64,000 nt of DNA from Anaeramoeba flamelloides (taxonomy: Eukaryota; Metamonada; Anaeramoebidae), in contig JANTQA010000047.1 in NCBI GenBank assembly GCA_027625915.1, positions 18,972,001 through 19,036,000 on the forward strand. The letters run 5' to 3'. The notes beneath the pieces were generated by a model that was given only the letters and a program-made list of their open reading frames with translations, did not search any database and was not told where the DNA came from. Below, piece after piece: positions 10,673 through 22,237 of this stretch. The position numbers and the translations under genes were made by a program. Position 1 is the first letter of the stretch; each line of letters starts with the position of its first letter.

Positions 10673-12905
10673 GACTATATTTCTAACTCATATGTTAAAT
10701 AACTTGATATAAAAGATTTAAATAATATATGTTTCAAATTATATACATGCAAATTATTATTAAATAATTGTTTAGAATTGTTATAACTTTATTTTGGTTT
10801 TTTTCAGAGCATATACTAAAAGTAAAATTTTACTAAATAAATACACAAATGTTTAATCTTAGATAAATCTTGTGATATTTCAATTTTTTATGATGTTAGT
10901 ATTTTTAATTATTGATATTGAAATTAAAATCTCAAGATATCAATTTAATTGGTGGGCAATTCATTAAATAATACCAAATTTGATAACAGTTTAACAAACA
11001 TACATCAATGAAGATGAGATCTCTTTTATTGAAAAAATACCAATGGAATTTATTTTTATAATAAGTAAATAATTTATTATATTTTAAAGTTTGTAAAAAA
11101 ATTATTTTCTTGATTTTCAAAAAATGATAAAAAAATGTGAAAAAGAATTTTCAATTTTGGAATATTTTTTTTTTACAAATTGTTTGGTCTTTTTCACAAG
11201 AATCATTTTTAATAATACAAATAATACATTTTGATATTTTGATGATAAAATTTCTTATTTCCTAAATATCTTTCAAGAAAAGTTTATATTGAAAAATTGA
11301 ATTTTATCTTAGAACAATAAACAGATTTGAATGTAAATAAAAATATAAAAATTGTTTGATTTGAATTATTATTATGAAAATAATACTTAAATTTTCACAA
11401 TACTAAATAAATTATTTTTTTGGTTAACCAAAATCGTTATCTCAAAAAAGTAAAAAAAATATTATTGTTGATATTATCAGTAAATAAAGTCCTAAAAATT
11501 GGTATATAAAGTAATTATGGATGTGCTAATAAACATGGATAAAAATTTTTTTATAATGTTTGAAATAAAATGAATTTAATAACCTTCTTTTTCATAAAAA
11601 ATGGAAAAAAAAAAATTAAGATTTTGAGAAAAAAATATTCTTTTTTGGTTTTTTTTGTCGATCAGAATTTTTTTGACCCTTGGTATATAGAAAATTTGTA
11701 AGTAGAGAATAATTCCAAGAAAACATTATAAAATTTTATTTTATTGTCGGACTGTACCTATTCCTTCAAGTCAATTTTCTTATATAAATTTTTCCTTCAA
11801 AAAATCTCTTGGAAAAAATTTTTTTTTTCTTGGTTTGTATTTTAACATTTGAATTTTTTATTCAGTTTCTTCAGAATGAAAATACTTATTTGAGAAGTTA
11901 ATGTAAAATAACACAATAACTAAACACTCTCAAGGGTGGGAATGAAGCCCTTAACCAAGTCCATTTGTTTTATTATTACAAGGGTATTTTTCTATTTTTC
12001 CAAAAGAATAACCCTTAAAACTCAACAAATCAAATAAAAAGATTTTAAAACAAAAAAATAATCGAGAGAATTGTTGAGGGAAAAATGTTGGACAGAGAAA
12101 AATAGTTGGTCAGCAATTTTAATTTGAAACATTACTGAAAATGATTTTTAATTTCAATAGTTTGTGTAATAACTAAAGAAAATAACAATAATCTACTTAT
12201 TAGAATAAGGACTAATGTAATTCTACTTTTTCAAAACCTTATCTCTTAAAATCTAAAGCAAGTTTAAAAATTAGCATTTTCCGAAATAATAGTAAACTTT
12301 ACTAAAACTTGGATTTAGGTTAAAATAACATGATCTACTTTAGTTATCATTCATTCAAATGAGTATTCTACACACACCACATATAAATGAACTTGTGACA
12401 ACCATACACCTGGATTGATATAAAATTCAATTAGTTAACAATAGGATTTGATTTTCAATTTTATTAAGGTTCCCAATTAAAAATGGTGTCCAACCATTTT
12501 TATGTATCAAGCATTTTTCTCTCAACAGTAACTTTACTCTTTGTTGAAACAAACCAAAACAAATAATTTTTATTTTTTTCTTTTTAAAGTTTTACATAAA
12601 TAGAGATCATTTCTTTTTAATTTTTGGTCATAACATAGCCAAGCTAAACCCACAAATAGTGAAATTTATTTTTAAAAAGAATTTCAAAAAAAAATGGTTT
12701 GCTTGAGAAAAAATATTAAACACTTTGCAAGAAACCGAACAAAACATTTTTTAAATTTGTTAAACAAAAAAAAAATACGAGAAAAACAAGCAAACAATTA
12801 ACCCTAAAAAATCTCGGATCAAAAAAAAAGAATAAACAAAATATAAAAATCACAAGAAAGAAAATTTCAGAATGAATTAAAGAAATATTGTTTGAAGTGT
12901 TTGTC
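10673..12905. other. Long spacer, no supported gene
   Basis: Two kilobases of A/T-rich DNA. The segment at about 10830-11060 loosely resembles 25920-26100 (TTATTGATATTGAAATTAAAATCTC versus a diverged version). Frames at 10932-11120 and 12716-12907 are low-complexity (Phe/Ile/Lys) and not called. I see no RNA gene or clean terminal repeats. Confidence 0.4.
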
Positions 12906-13760
12906 AATTTTAGAATGGAGATCTAAAATGAGCTATCTTGATCCGTTGAACAAAGAACACGACAAAACATTATGTTGCTCTCGACAGGTGGTACAAATCT
13001 ACGAAATTTAACGTGGTTTAATGAAAAATTTCAACAAGTATACCGATTGAGAGAGACTAAATTAAAAAATGATTTTGTTAGATCTGTTTTTTTATACGAA
13101 TTTTTCTATTCCATTAATTCAGCTATTTGAGTGGTTTATGCTGTTTGTATGTTTTGTCTTCACTTCTAAAGAATCTAAAAAGAAATTTGTTGATTGAATT
13201 TTTCATGCTTACTTTTTTTCCTTAAAACTCGACAAATTGTAATTGTTTGATGGTTTGTGAGTTCTTATCGTCGCTAAGAAGTGAAAAGTTAAAATCCAAA
13301 TAAAATTACGTAATCACCATTAAAGAATTTAAATTAATCTTATGAAAGGGTCATTGATTAAAACAATAAAGTTCTTCTGTTGGTTTGGAGATGTCACAAA
13401 TCAGAAATTTTGAAAAAATTGTGTGTAAAAAGAAAAGAAAGCATTTTCTACATGCAAACATGATTTGAATATCCTTGAAGTAAATGAAAAGTACAGTCTC
13501 CCAAAACTTTGTTCAGGGAATAAAGACTGAATTCACAATTATACCCCTGATTTTTTTCTGACAGAACACCTAATTTACGAACTAAAGGAGAATCGATGCT
13601 AAACCATTTTTGATTGCAAACTATTGTCTTTTATATCATATTTTTACAGACAAATTGTATCAAGTTAAGCATAACACTCCATAAAAATACTTTTGAGACT
13701 TTTGGGAAATGTCTTACTGACAGTCTACAAGATTTCAGTTTTTGAAATTCTTGTATATTT
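12906..13760. other. Coding-like islands, gene structure unresolved
   Basis: This stretch has more G and C than its surroundings. After a T-rich tract and AG (12911-12912) one + frame is open for about 33 codons (contains MSYLDPLNKEHDKTLCC). An overlapping + frame runs from ATG 12972 to TGA 13130, 52 codons (contains TGGTNLRNLTWFNEKFQQ). A third patch at about 13435-13530 reads CKHDLNILEVNEKYSLPKLC. They could be exons of one spliced gene or scraps of a mobile element. The reverse strand near 13075-13100 also resembles repeat R8 (AGATCTAACAAAA). No family is recognised. Confidence 0.35.
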
Positions 13761-13900
13761 TTTCATATTTCAAATACTCGACACTAACTTTCATAAGCCT
13801 AAAAAGGGGCAAAAAATAATAATTAACATAAGGGAATATTTGAAATTTAATAGAATTTTTGAAAGTTTTTCAATTGAAAAAGATTTGTTAACTTTCAATA

Positions 13901-14766
13901 ACCATTGTGAAAAAAATTTGGTTCATTAAAAAAAATTGGGTCAGTCAAAAATTTGTTTTCGTTTTTTAAAGAGTAAATATTTGCAAAACGGTTTTTGATC
14001 AACGTAAAATTTTATGAACAAATCTTACATTCAATAAAAACCAATGTCATTATCAATAATAATTTTCAAATGCAATATTAAATTGTTGTATTTTAACCTT
14101 TTGGAATTACTGTGGAACTCCAAAAATACAAAAATTTATTTTTAATTGTCAACTTTACTTAAAATAAGAGAACTATTTAATAGGAAATCTTAAAATCTAT
14201 TAATCTAATAAGATATTTATCATTGTTAATAAACGCAGATTTATCACAGTTAATCTTAAATATCCTTTTAAACCAAATTGAAACATAAATTCTTCCAAAA
14301 AAGCTATTTTTTCAAAAGAGATTGTTTTCCACTAATGTTTACAATCAAAACTTCAAAATAACGAAATATCAAGATTTCAGAAACCATTTAATTCTTTAAA
14401 TCCCCATAGACAAACCTAAATTTAAAATGGTTATTAATTTTTGGTCTTCCCAAACAATGATTAACTTGATCTTCGAATGTAATCTAATAAAAAAAATTAA
14501 CATTTTTAGTAAAGTTGACAATTAAAAATAAATTTTTTGTTTTTTAGAGTTCCATAGTAATTCTAAAAGCTTAAAATGCTACAAGATAATATTGCATTTG
14601 AAAATTATTATTGATATTGACTTTGGTTTTTATTGAATGTAAGATTTGTTCATAAAATTTTACTTTGATCAAAAACCGTTTTGCAAATATTTACTATTTA
14701 AAAAACGAAAACAAATTTTTGACTTACCCAATTTTTTTTAATGACCCAAATTTTTTTCACAATGGT
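13901..14766. repeat. Long inverted-repeat element, ~265-bp arms
   Basis: The left arm 13901-14164 and right arm 14506-14766 are reverse complements with modest divergence. Arms start ACCATTGTGAAAAAAATTTG and end with TTGTCAACTTTACTTAAAA next to a ~340-bp unpaired centre. Weaker complementarity continues outside the arms (CTTTCAATAACC / TGAAAGTTATTG). There is no coding capacity, so it is a foldback-type non-autonomous element. No second copy was recognised here. Confidence 0.85.
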
Positions 14767-15650
14767 AATCTGAAACTCTTTTATTTTAACAAACTTTTTC
14801 ATTGAAAGTTATTGAATTATTGATCTTTTTATTCCTGTTGTCAAAATAAAGTGTCCAGAAAAGTTTAATCAGTGTTTCAAAATCAAAAAGCGTGTTTTTT
14901 TGTTCAAGAAGACCTATACATCAACCCATCAAAGAAACCAACAATAAACCCGAAAAAAAAATATTGTACTGGTTTCTTAAAGTTCTCATATTAGAAATTA
15001 TGATAATAAGCCATCAAATTGTAAAATTTATCTCAAAAAATAGAGTAAACTTTTTCTCAATCATCAAAATTTTTATCTTCAAAATCCATCAAAAAAACAA
15101 AAAAATTGAGAAAATACGAAAAATTGAATTTTTTGTATTAATAATTTAAATTTTACTGAAAATATCTCGATATTTACTTTCAAAATTGATTTGAACTTAG
15201 GTATACTATTGGGTAACAAATTGGATGTTGTATTTGGACAAGAAGAAAAAAAAAGCAAGGACTATATTTCGAAAGCCTGATAATAGTCGTTGTGCACGCA
15301 TTATTTTGATCACTGTACTTTCTAAATTGAAATAATTTCAATAAACAAGGGGTTGTAAATTAAAAAAATTAACCATAATTTTTGTTATTTTTTTGTTGTA
15401 ACTAGTATCAAATTTTAACATTTTTTCAAAGGATTCTTCAAATTTCAATTTTTCTTGAGAACTAATTGTATCAATTGTAACCCCCATACTTTGCCTTTGA
15501 TCAATCATTTTAGAATTTCTTTTTAAATAACACTTCTTTAAGAAAACAGTACTATCTTTACTTATTGTTTATTTGCCAGTTTCTTGATTCGTTTATTTTA
15601 ACTGACTTTGAGAAGAAAGAAAAACTGGCTTTTTATTTTGTGTCACTCTT
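14767..15650. other. Spacer, nothing recognised
   Basis: A/T-rich. The frame at 14892-15149 is Lys/Ile-rich without motifs. No repeat family or RNA gene was found. Confidence 0.4.
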
Positions 15651-16211
15651 TTAAGGTTTACAATCCCTAAAATTGGAAAAAAGATTATCTCGTGTAGGGT
15701 GTAGTAACTTGTTAATTTGGTTCTTAGCTGATCGATCTTGTTCTTGGTATGGGTTTTAATAGTGGTTCAAAATGGCAATTTTTGACAATTTATTTTTTTT
15801 TTTTCTGAAATCCGAAATGAAGAGTGTAAGATTAATTAGCTGGAACTTAAGTTATAATAAAATGTTGTTTGTAGGTTGTTGATTGAAATTTATAATTAAT
15901 TTTGGTTTTATTTAGAGCTTTTAAAAAAACCTTTCTTTTTCATAAAGTTAATTGACAAAAAAGTAAATGAAAATTTTCTTCTACAACCAAAAAAATAAAT
16001 TGATTCTTGAACACCTATCAATTTATTAATATTTTACTCTTCAATTCGGATTTCGTAAAAAAAAAAAAATAAATTGTCAAAAATTGACATTTTGAACAAC
16101 TATTAAAATCCATACCAAGAACAAGATCGATCTTATACAAACCAAATTAACAAGCCACTACCCCCTCAACAAGAGAATCTTTTATCAAATTTCATGTATT
16201 GTAAACCTTAA
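15651..16211. repeat. Foldback element, copy B (complete)
   Basis: Bounded by TTAAGGTTTACAATCCC at the left and ATTGTAAACCTTAA at the right, so TTAA closes both ends. Arms of about 200 bp pair around a short centre near 15900-15950. Internal landmarks (CTTGTTAATTTGGTTCTTAG, GATCGATCTTGTTCTTGG) match copies A and C. 561 bp, no coding capacity. Confidence 0.9.
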
Positions 16212-16317
16212 CAAGTCTAAAACTGTTATTTGAAAAACATCAGATTCAAATAAGAGTTTAAACAAATTTACTCTTTGGAAAAGTAATTCAGCACTTTATT
16301 CCCAATCAAGCCAACAA

Positions 16318-16702
16318 AACAATTAACAAAAACAACAACAACAGCAACAAAATTAACAACAGTAGAACCAATAACAATGGATACAACCCACAAACCCAAT
16401 CGAAACAATTCAAATGATCCAGTCCAAAGCTTTTGAAAGATCCAACAACAGCTACAGTAGTAGTATTAAAAATAGTAGCAGAAATAGCTACTGTGAAAAA
16501 CAAAAAGAATAACAAAATTAACAACAGTAGAACCAACAACACCACCAACAACAACGACTACTATTCCCAAATCCAACCGAAACAATTCAAGCGATCCAAT
16601 CCAAAGCGTTTTCAAGATCCAACCACTTCAACAGTCGTATCAGTAGTACTCACACTTCAAAATATAACAACAGTTACTTTCTCAATAACAATAAGAAAAT
16701 AA
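16318..16702 (+). pseudogene. Decayed Asn-rich coding fragment, tandemly duplicated
   Basis: Two adjacent ~180-bp stretches (about 16318-16445 and 16500-16625) repeat the same wording: AACAAAATTAACAACAGTAG, then CGAAACAATTCAA, then a GATCCA-TCCAAAGC block. In the same frame they read NKINNSRT, an Asn run, then SKQFK in the first unit and PKQFKRSNPKRFQDP in the second. The first unit hits TGA after SKQFK. An open frame covers 16433-16702. It looks like a fragment of an Asn-rich gene that duplicated and then decayed, 100 bp from foldback copy B. A live small exon cannot be excluded. Confidence 0.45.
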
Positions 16703-17452
16703 ACAATAGTAGAATAAACAAAAACAACTTTAATAATAATAACATTCCAAATCCCATAAATCCTTTTAAAAAGTATAGTTGTTTATCCCAAACAAGTAAA
16801 AAGTTTTCTATTTACATAATTTGAAAAATACCTTTGAAATATGTTATAAAAATCAAAAAAAAACAAAGCTAGAAAATGGTGGAAAACCACAAATCCCCAC
16901 TAAAATTTCTCTTCACCTTATTTTCAAATATTATCAAAGTTTTAGAATAAGAGTAATAAAATACTTGAAAATAATACAAAACCAAGGTAGAGATAGAGTA
17001 AAACAAATCAATTTTAAATTTTAGCTTGATTTATTTGAGAATTGATAAAAAAAATTTAAAACCACAAAATTGTTTTTCCTGAAAATTTAAATATAAAATT
17101 TTCAATATTTTGAATTTTGTTCAACAGATAACCAATTAAAAAGTAATATTGAATACTGTGTTTAATTTGATTATTATTATTTTTTTTTTTTGAATCTAAA
17201 TTTCCGAATGTAGTTTACAATCGATCCATAAAAAATAAAATAAAAATAAAAAACATTAAAATATAAAAAAAATCAATTTTTTTAATAAAGTTTAAAAATT
17301 ATTAAAACTTTACAACCCAGTAACAAACGCAAAAGACGATTACCGAAAGTTAAAATTTAAGTTTATGTTTAAATCTAGAATTATAAAGAATTGGAATTAT
17401 TAACTAATCATAATAAAACAAAATATGAAAAAAAAAAAAAAAAAAAGAATAA
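16703..17452. other. Spacer downstream of the coiled-coil gene
   Basis: A/T-rich. The side next to 17453 holds the expected 3' flank of the minus-strand gene, with an A run at about 17429-17446. The + frame at 16821-17024 has no recognisable features. Confidence 0.4.
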
Positions 17453-20230
17453 TTATTTTTCATAATCTGTTTCTGCACTGGTAGTTATCCCATCAATCAA
17501 ATTTTCGATTTGTTCTTTATATAGTTGTTTCAAATCTCTGAGGTCTTGCTTTAACAATTCATTTTCATCCATTTTGGATTTCAATTTGCGAAGAGCAAAT
17601 TGGTATTTTTTATTCACATTTGGCAAATTTGAATGATTTTTTTTTGTATTTTCAATAATTTTCAAGGCCTTTTTCAGTTCTCTGTGACGCTTTCTCAGCT
17701 CTGTTTTCATCCAATCACTTCTGTTTTTTAAAAATTGGATTTTTTCATTAAAATAAATTTTCATTCCTTCTTTTTCTTCATTTTCGATTTTATCTTCATC
17801 TATATCTTCGTCACTCGAATGGAAAGCAAACAAATTGTTTGTATGTAGTGATTCTGATGAGCTTAAGTTAACACTTGAATCAAAAAGAGTACTGAAAGAT
17901 TTTTGATTATTTTTTGAAAATTCAGAAGATTCTGTGGATTTCTTTTGTTTTTCATTGTTTGTATTTGAATTTTTCTCCTTCTCACGTTCGTCGTCGTCGT
18001 CATCATCATCATTACCCTTACCCTTACCACGATCATTACCCTTACCCCTACCCTCATCCTTATCCTTAATACCGACTTTATTACGGTTCTCATTCTGAGA
18101 AACAACACTATTCTTGTTTGATTTGAATTCCAAAATTTCATTCCCGTTCCCGTTCCCATTCTCATTACTTCTCAAATTATTTCCATAATTCTTTTCATTT
18201 ACATTATCATTATCAACATTACTCTTATTCAAAGTCGATTGACTTTTTAAATCTTGTATTTTTTTTTCCATTTTATTAATTTTACTTTGAAATAATTTCT
18301 TTTCAATATTACTTTGATTAATTAATTCCTTGAGATTCTTAATTTTGTCATTTTTTTCATTAAGATTAATTTCAAAAGTTTGTATTCTGCTTTGGTATTT
18401 TTGGATATTGCCCGTCAAATTCTTTTTTAATTCGTTTTCCTTTCTTAATTTTTGAGTCAAATTTTCAATTCTTTTAATCGCCTTGCCTCTTTTTGATCTC
18501 TCTTCTTTGAGTTTTTTTTTATTATTGATTTCCAAATGTATTAATTTGTTTTCGGCCTGCTCTAATTCTAAATTCTTTTCATCTAATTCTTCTTGGAAAT
18601 TTTTAATTTGTGTTCTTAACAAATTAGTGATCTTAGGAATGGACTGTTGCAATTCGTTATTTAAAGACTCAAAATTTCGAGAATTTTGTCTTTCAATCTC
18701 GATTTGCCTTTTGAAATCATCTTGGCTTTCTTGGCTTTCGATTGTCAATTTATCAACCAATGACTGCAAATTGTTGATCGTCAATTGCAAATGGCTTTCT
18801 TTATTTTCAAACGCCTTTTTTAATTGGTTGATTTTTAATTGCAAAGTTGTCAATTGCTGCTTTTGAATTTCATTCATTTTTTGTTCCTTTTCACCATAAT
18901 TTTTTTCAATATTAATTTTTGTTTCCTCTATTTCCTTTTTTAACTTCAAATTGGTCTCCTTGAGTTTACTTTGGTCAATTTGATTCGTTTCAAAACCCCT
19001 TTTGTACTTGTTATTAATATTAATTAATTCTTCCTTTTCAATTTTCAATTTCTTGATGCTGATTTTATATTTATTTTCATTCTCGAGAAATTGCTTGATT
19101 TTTAATCTCAATTCTTTGTTCTGTTTTTCCTTTTCTTCAATTAGCGAATTGGATTGTCTTTGCTTTAAATTCATCCCTTGGATCTCCTTCATTTTTTGTT
19201 TATATGCACTTTCCAAATTATTGATCCTTTGATTGGTTTGGCCTAAATCCTTTCGAAGTGTCTTAATAATATGCTGCTGTTGATTTATTTTGAAATTTAA
19301 TTCATTTGCGGTTTTATTTTGATTGCTATTGCTCAGATCGTTATTGTTCTTTTTGTTATTGTTCTTTTGCCTATTTTCGTTTGAGATTTCTTGTAATTCC
19401 TTTTTGAGTCGGGCATTATCCTTTTTAAGTGATTTTATATTCCGCTCCGATTGTAATAGTCTTTGGTTAAATTGCTTTGTTAATACTTGAAAACTTTTGG
19501 AAACACTCTGCCCATTGACACGATAATTTTTAAAAGACCTTTCAACGACTTTGATCGTTTCCTCAAGAGAGACTTTTTCTTCCTTTATTTCTTCAATTGT
19601 TGTCGTCTTTTGCTTGATTAACTTTTGGTACTGTAAAATAGTTCTTTTGAATCGATCGACTTGATTTGGTTGATTACTTTCTTTTCCTGAATTTTCGGTT
19701 GACGATAATGAAGAAAACTCTTCATTTTTATTGTTGGCTTCTCTCGAGTTTACATTTTCTTTTTCTTTTTCTTTTTTCTTTTCCTTTTTATTTTCATTTT
19801 CCTTTTTATTTTCATTTTCCTTTTCCTTTTTATTTTTATTTTCATTTTCATTTTCCTTCTCTTTCTCTTTTTCTTTTTCGTTCTCGACTACTTTCTCTTC
19901 TTTTTTGTCTGACTTTTTCTCCTCTTCTTTTTGTTGGTTTTCTTTTGTTTTTTGTTTTGGTTCAGTTTCATTTTGTTGGGTGAGCTTTTTTTCATTTCCA
20001 ATTTCTTTTTTTGTATTTTCGTTATTTTCAATTTTTGGTTTGGTAGGGTTTGTGCTTTGTTTTATTTCAGAATTTTGGGTGTGATTTGTTTTGGTATTAT
20101 TTTTGTTGTTATTGGGGTTGGTATTGTTGTTTGTGCTAGTGTTGTTACTATTAGTCTCAGTAATTGCATTATTAATATTAGTTTCAATTGTCTTGACTTG
20201 TTTTATAATTAGATCAGAGAGGTAATTCAT
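17453..20230 (-). CDS. Large coiled-coil protein, 925 residues
   Basis: A single exon; the frame continues five codons upstream to a TTG, but the first ATG (20228-20230, MNYLSDLIIKQ) is the likely start. Layout: a short N-terminal helix; an Asn/Thr-rich region to ~residue 70; a Lys/Glu/Asn repeat zone (~100-165; KEKEKEKENENENK); coiled coil ~195-290; a Lys/Asn break; long coiled coil ~305-670; a Gly/Lys/Asp linker with an Asp run (~690-760); a Ser-rich patch; and a last coiled coil ~815-920. There is no signal peptide, membrane segment or catalytic domain. Architecture suits a tethering, cytoskeletal or centrosomal scaffold (golgin-like is one option), but no GRIP or other terminal domain is present, so no name is given. 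T-rich DNA flanks the start. Confidence 0.85.
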   Translation of the reverse strand: MNYLSDLIIKQVKTIETNINNAITETNSNNTSTNNNTNPNNNKNNTKTNHTQNSEIKQSTNPTKPKIENNENTKKEIGNEKKLTQQNETEPKQKTKENQQKEEEKKSDKKEEKVVENEKEKEKEKENENENKNKKEKENENKKENENKKEKKKEKEKENVNSREANNKNEEFSSLSSTENSGKESNQPNQVDRFKRTILQYQKLIKQKTTTIEEIKEEKVSLEETIKVVERSFKNYRVNGQSVSKSFQVLTKQFNQRLLQSERNIKSLKKDNARLKKELQEISNENRQKNNNKKNNNDLSNSNQNKTANELNFKINQQQHIIKTLRKDLGQTNQRINNLESAYKQKMKEIQGMNLKQRQSNSLIEEKEKQNKELRLKIKQFLENENKYKISIKKLKIEKEELININNKYKRGFETNQIDQSKLKETNLKLKKEIEETKINIEKNYGEKEQKMNEIQKQQLTTLQLKINQLKKAFENKESHLQLTINNLQSLVDKLTIESQESQDDFKRQIEIERQNSRNFESLNNELQQSIPKITNLLRTQIKNFQEELDEKNLELEQAENKLIHLEINNKKKLKEERSKRGKAIKRIENLTQKLRKENELKKNLTGNIQKYQSRIQTFEINLNEKNDKIKNLKELINQSNIEKKLFQSKINKMEKKIQDLKSQSTLNKSNVDNDNVNEKNYGNNLRSNENGNGNGNEILEFKSNKNSVVSQNENRNKVGIKDKDEGRGKGNDRGKGKGNDDDDDDDEREKEKNSNTNNEKQKKSTESSEFSKNNQKSFSTLFDSSVNLSSSESLHTNNLFAFHSSDEDIDEDKIENEEKEGMKIYFNEKIQFLKNRSDWMKTELRKRHRELKKALKIIENTKKNHSNLPNVNKKYQFALRKLKSKMDENELLKQDLRDLKQLYKEQIENLIDGITTSAETDYEK

Positions 20231-21329
20231 TTTAAAGCTTGTCAAATAAATTAAATAATTTTTTTTTTTTTTTTGCTTAAAAGTCTGCTATTATCAAATT
20301 TCTGGTGAATTAGAATTAAAATAATTCTATTTGGAAAGAAACTTTTACACTGATTTTCAGTTATGTTCAAAAAATGAAAATTAATTTGGTTGAGAAGCAA
20401 AAAAACAAAAAATGGTCAAATCATTCGATTAAAATTTTCGATTCAATTTTCATCTGTAATGAAATAATTTGTTTTTTTTTGGTAAGAGAAGATTGTTGAG
20501 GGTGGGTTTACATTTTTGAATGATTCGATCCGTAAATTAGGGACTTATTTTTGAATTCAAACAAAAGTTAATCTTCTATTTTCAATTTTCAGTGTTTCTT
20601 CATTTAGGAGACAATTCCTATATCTCAAAAATATTTCAAAACGAAGTCAATACTTAAAGAGGTGAGTTGTTAAAGTTCTTGTAAGTTATGAGTTTTGGAG
20701 ATTATATTTTTTTGCCTCTCTTTGAAAATTTCATTTCTTTGGATTTATTTATTTTTCCAAAATTATACTTGTGATTTTTTGAAAGGTTTTAAATTTTTAC
20801 AAATAAATTTAAAAATCTAATTTTTGTTCAAGAAAATACCCAAAATGAAATCTACTTTGATGAAATTAACTTTTATATATCAAAATGAATTATTTCAGAT
20901 ATCTAATAGAACAAAAATTATGGGATCTTTTTTGAGTGTTGGGGAATTTGATTATTATTGACAATAAAACCCCTTTAATTACTATTTTGAAGAACTGATA
21001 GATCATACATTTTTAATATTTACATTCTAATAATATTTTAGATAAGAAAATCCAAGATAAAATTTTATCAAAATTAATACATTATTAAACTATTTTCAAA
21101 AAATCAAGGTAGCCCATAATAATTTTGATTTTGTCAATGTTTCAAAAATATGGTAACAGTGTTGAGAAAAAGTTTTAATTCCATCCCTTTGAAAAAATAA
21201 ATTTATATCTTTGAAAGAGGTTATTCTGTTTCAAAGATCAATGAAATATTATTTTGCAAAGGTAACAAAAAGAATATCTTAGTCCAAAAAAAAAGTTTAC
21301 TAGTAATTGGTAAATAATAGGAACTAATT
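20231..21329. other. Spacer upstream of the coiled-coil gene
   Basis: Holds the promoter side of the coiled-coil gene: a T run at about 20260-20273 (A run on the coding strand) precedes the start. Otherwise A/T-rich, with no frame, repeat family or RNA that I can support. Confidence 0.4.
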
Positions 21330-21900
21330 TGAATTTAATTTCCAATTATAAAATTAAAAACTATAAAATAGAAACTCAAAATAATAGTATTCCTGTATTT
21401 AATAATTCATCTTTGAAATTAAAAAATTGAAAAAATAGTTACTTTTCGAAGTTCTAAAGATCAACCTAATAATCATTAAACTAAAAACCCAAAGACTTGT
21501 TAGTTATGTTTCTTTTTGATAAATATAATTGTAAAATCAATGAATATCTATTTTTTTGTGAAATAATTTGTCAAAATACTCAATTAATTAATTATTTAAT
21601 TTATTAAATAAATTGAATTTTATCGCAACTAATCTAGATTTCGCCACAATTTTAAGAAAGAGATTTCACAACTTTTGGGATCTGGGTATTGATAATTCAA
21701 CCTCTTTAAATTTGTGAAATCCAGATTTTTTTTAATAATTGTTGGGTTTTTTACTAATTTCATGGATCATATATAATTGATGAGCTCAATATATATCACT
21801 ACTTGACTAATCAATTTTTTAGAGATATTTGAACCTTGACACACTATTGTGGTTACACCCAATAACAACCTACTTTAATTTTGGGATTCCACTTGGAAAA
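21330..21900. repeat. R4 interspersed repeat, copy 2
   Basis: Same ordered blocks as copy 1: AATAATAGTATTCCTGTATT, AACCTAATAATCATTAAACT, TTGATAATTCAACCTCTTTA, GAGATATTTGAACC, ACACCCAATAACAACCTAC. No R5 array adjoins this copy, so it is either a solo derivative or has lost its partner. Confidence 0.7.
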
Positions 21901-22237
21901 TACTAATTCCTTGGAATAAAAAATAAAAAAAAAAAAATTATTCAATTCTTATTCCAAAAAATCTGTTGTCTTCACTAGTTAATTAACATTTTTAATGTTT
22001 AGAATTATTTTATCAAAAGAATCGTGGTATTTTTTTTTTTTTTTATTTTTGAAACGTTGTAGTGAACTCTGTTGATTATTATAGAGAACATTGTTTCTGC
22101 TTAAATCAAAAGAAAAACAAAAATTGATAATCAAATATCAAAAAGATTATTAGATACAAACAAAAAAAAAAAAAACAATAAAAGTTTCCATTAAAATATC
22201 TAAGCGCATTATCCGATCTTCTTGCTCCCAATTTCAA
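21901..22237. other. Spacer, 3' flank of the beta-propeller gene
   Basis: Contains T and A homopolymers (22033-22044, 22162-22175). Nothing else recognised. Confidence 0.4.

Noticed and set aside
16306-16554. Leu-rich membrane protein on the minus strand
   Set aside because: It is the shadow of the Asn-rich AAC-repeat fragment on the plus strand.
19666-20212. Overlapping Phe/Ser-rich plus-strand frames
   Set aside because: They are antisense shadows of the Lys/Glu repeats in the coiled-coil gene.
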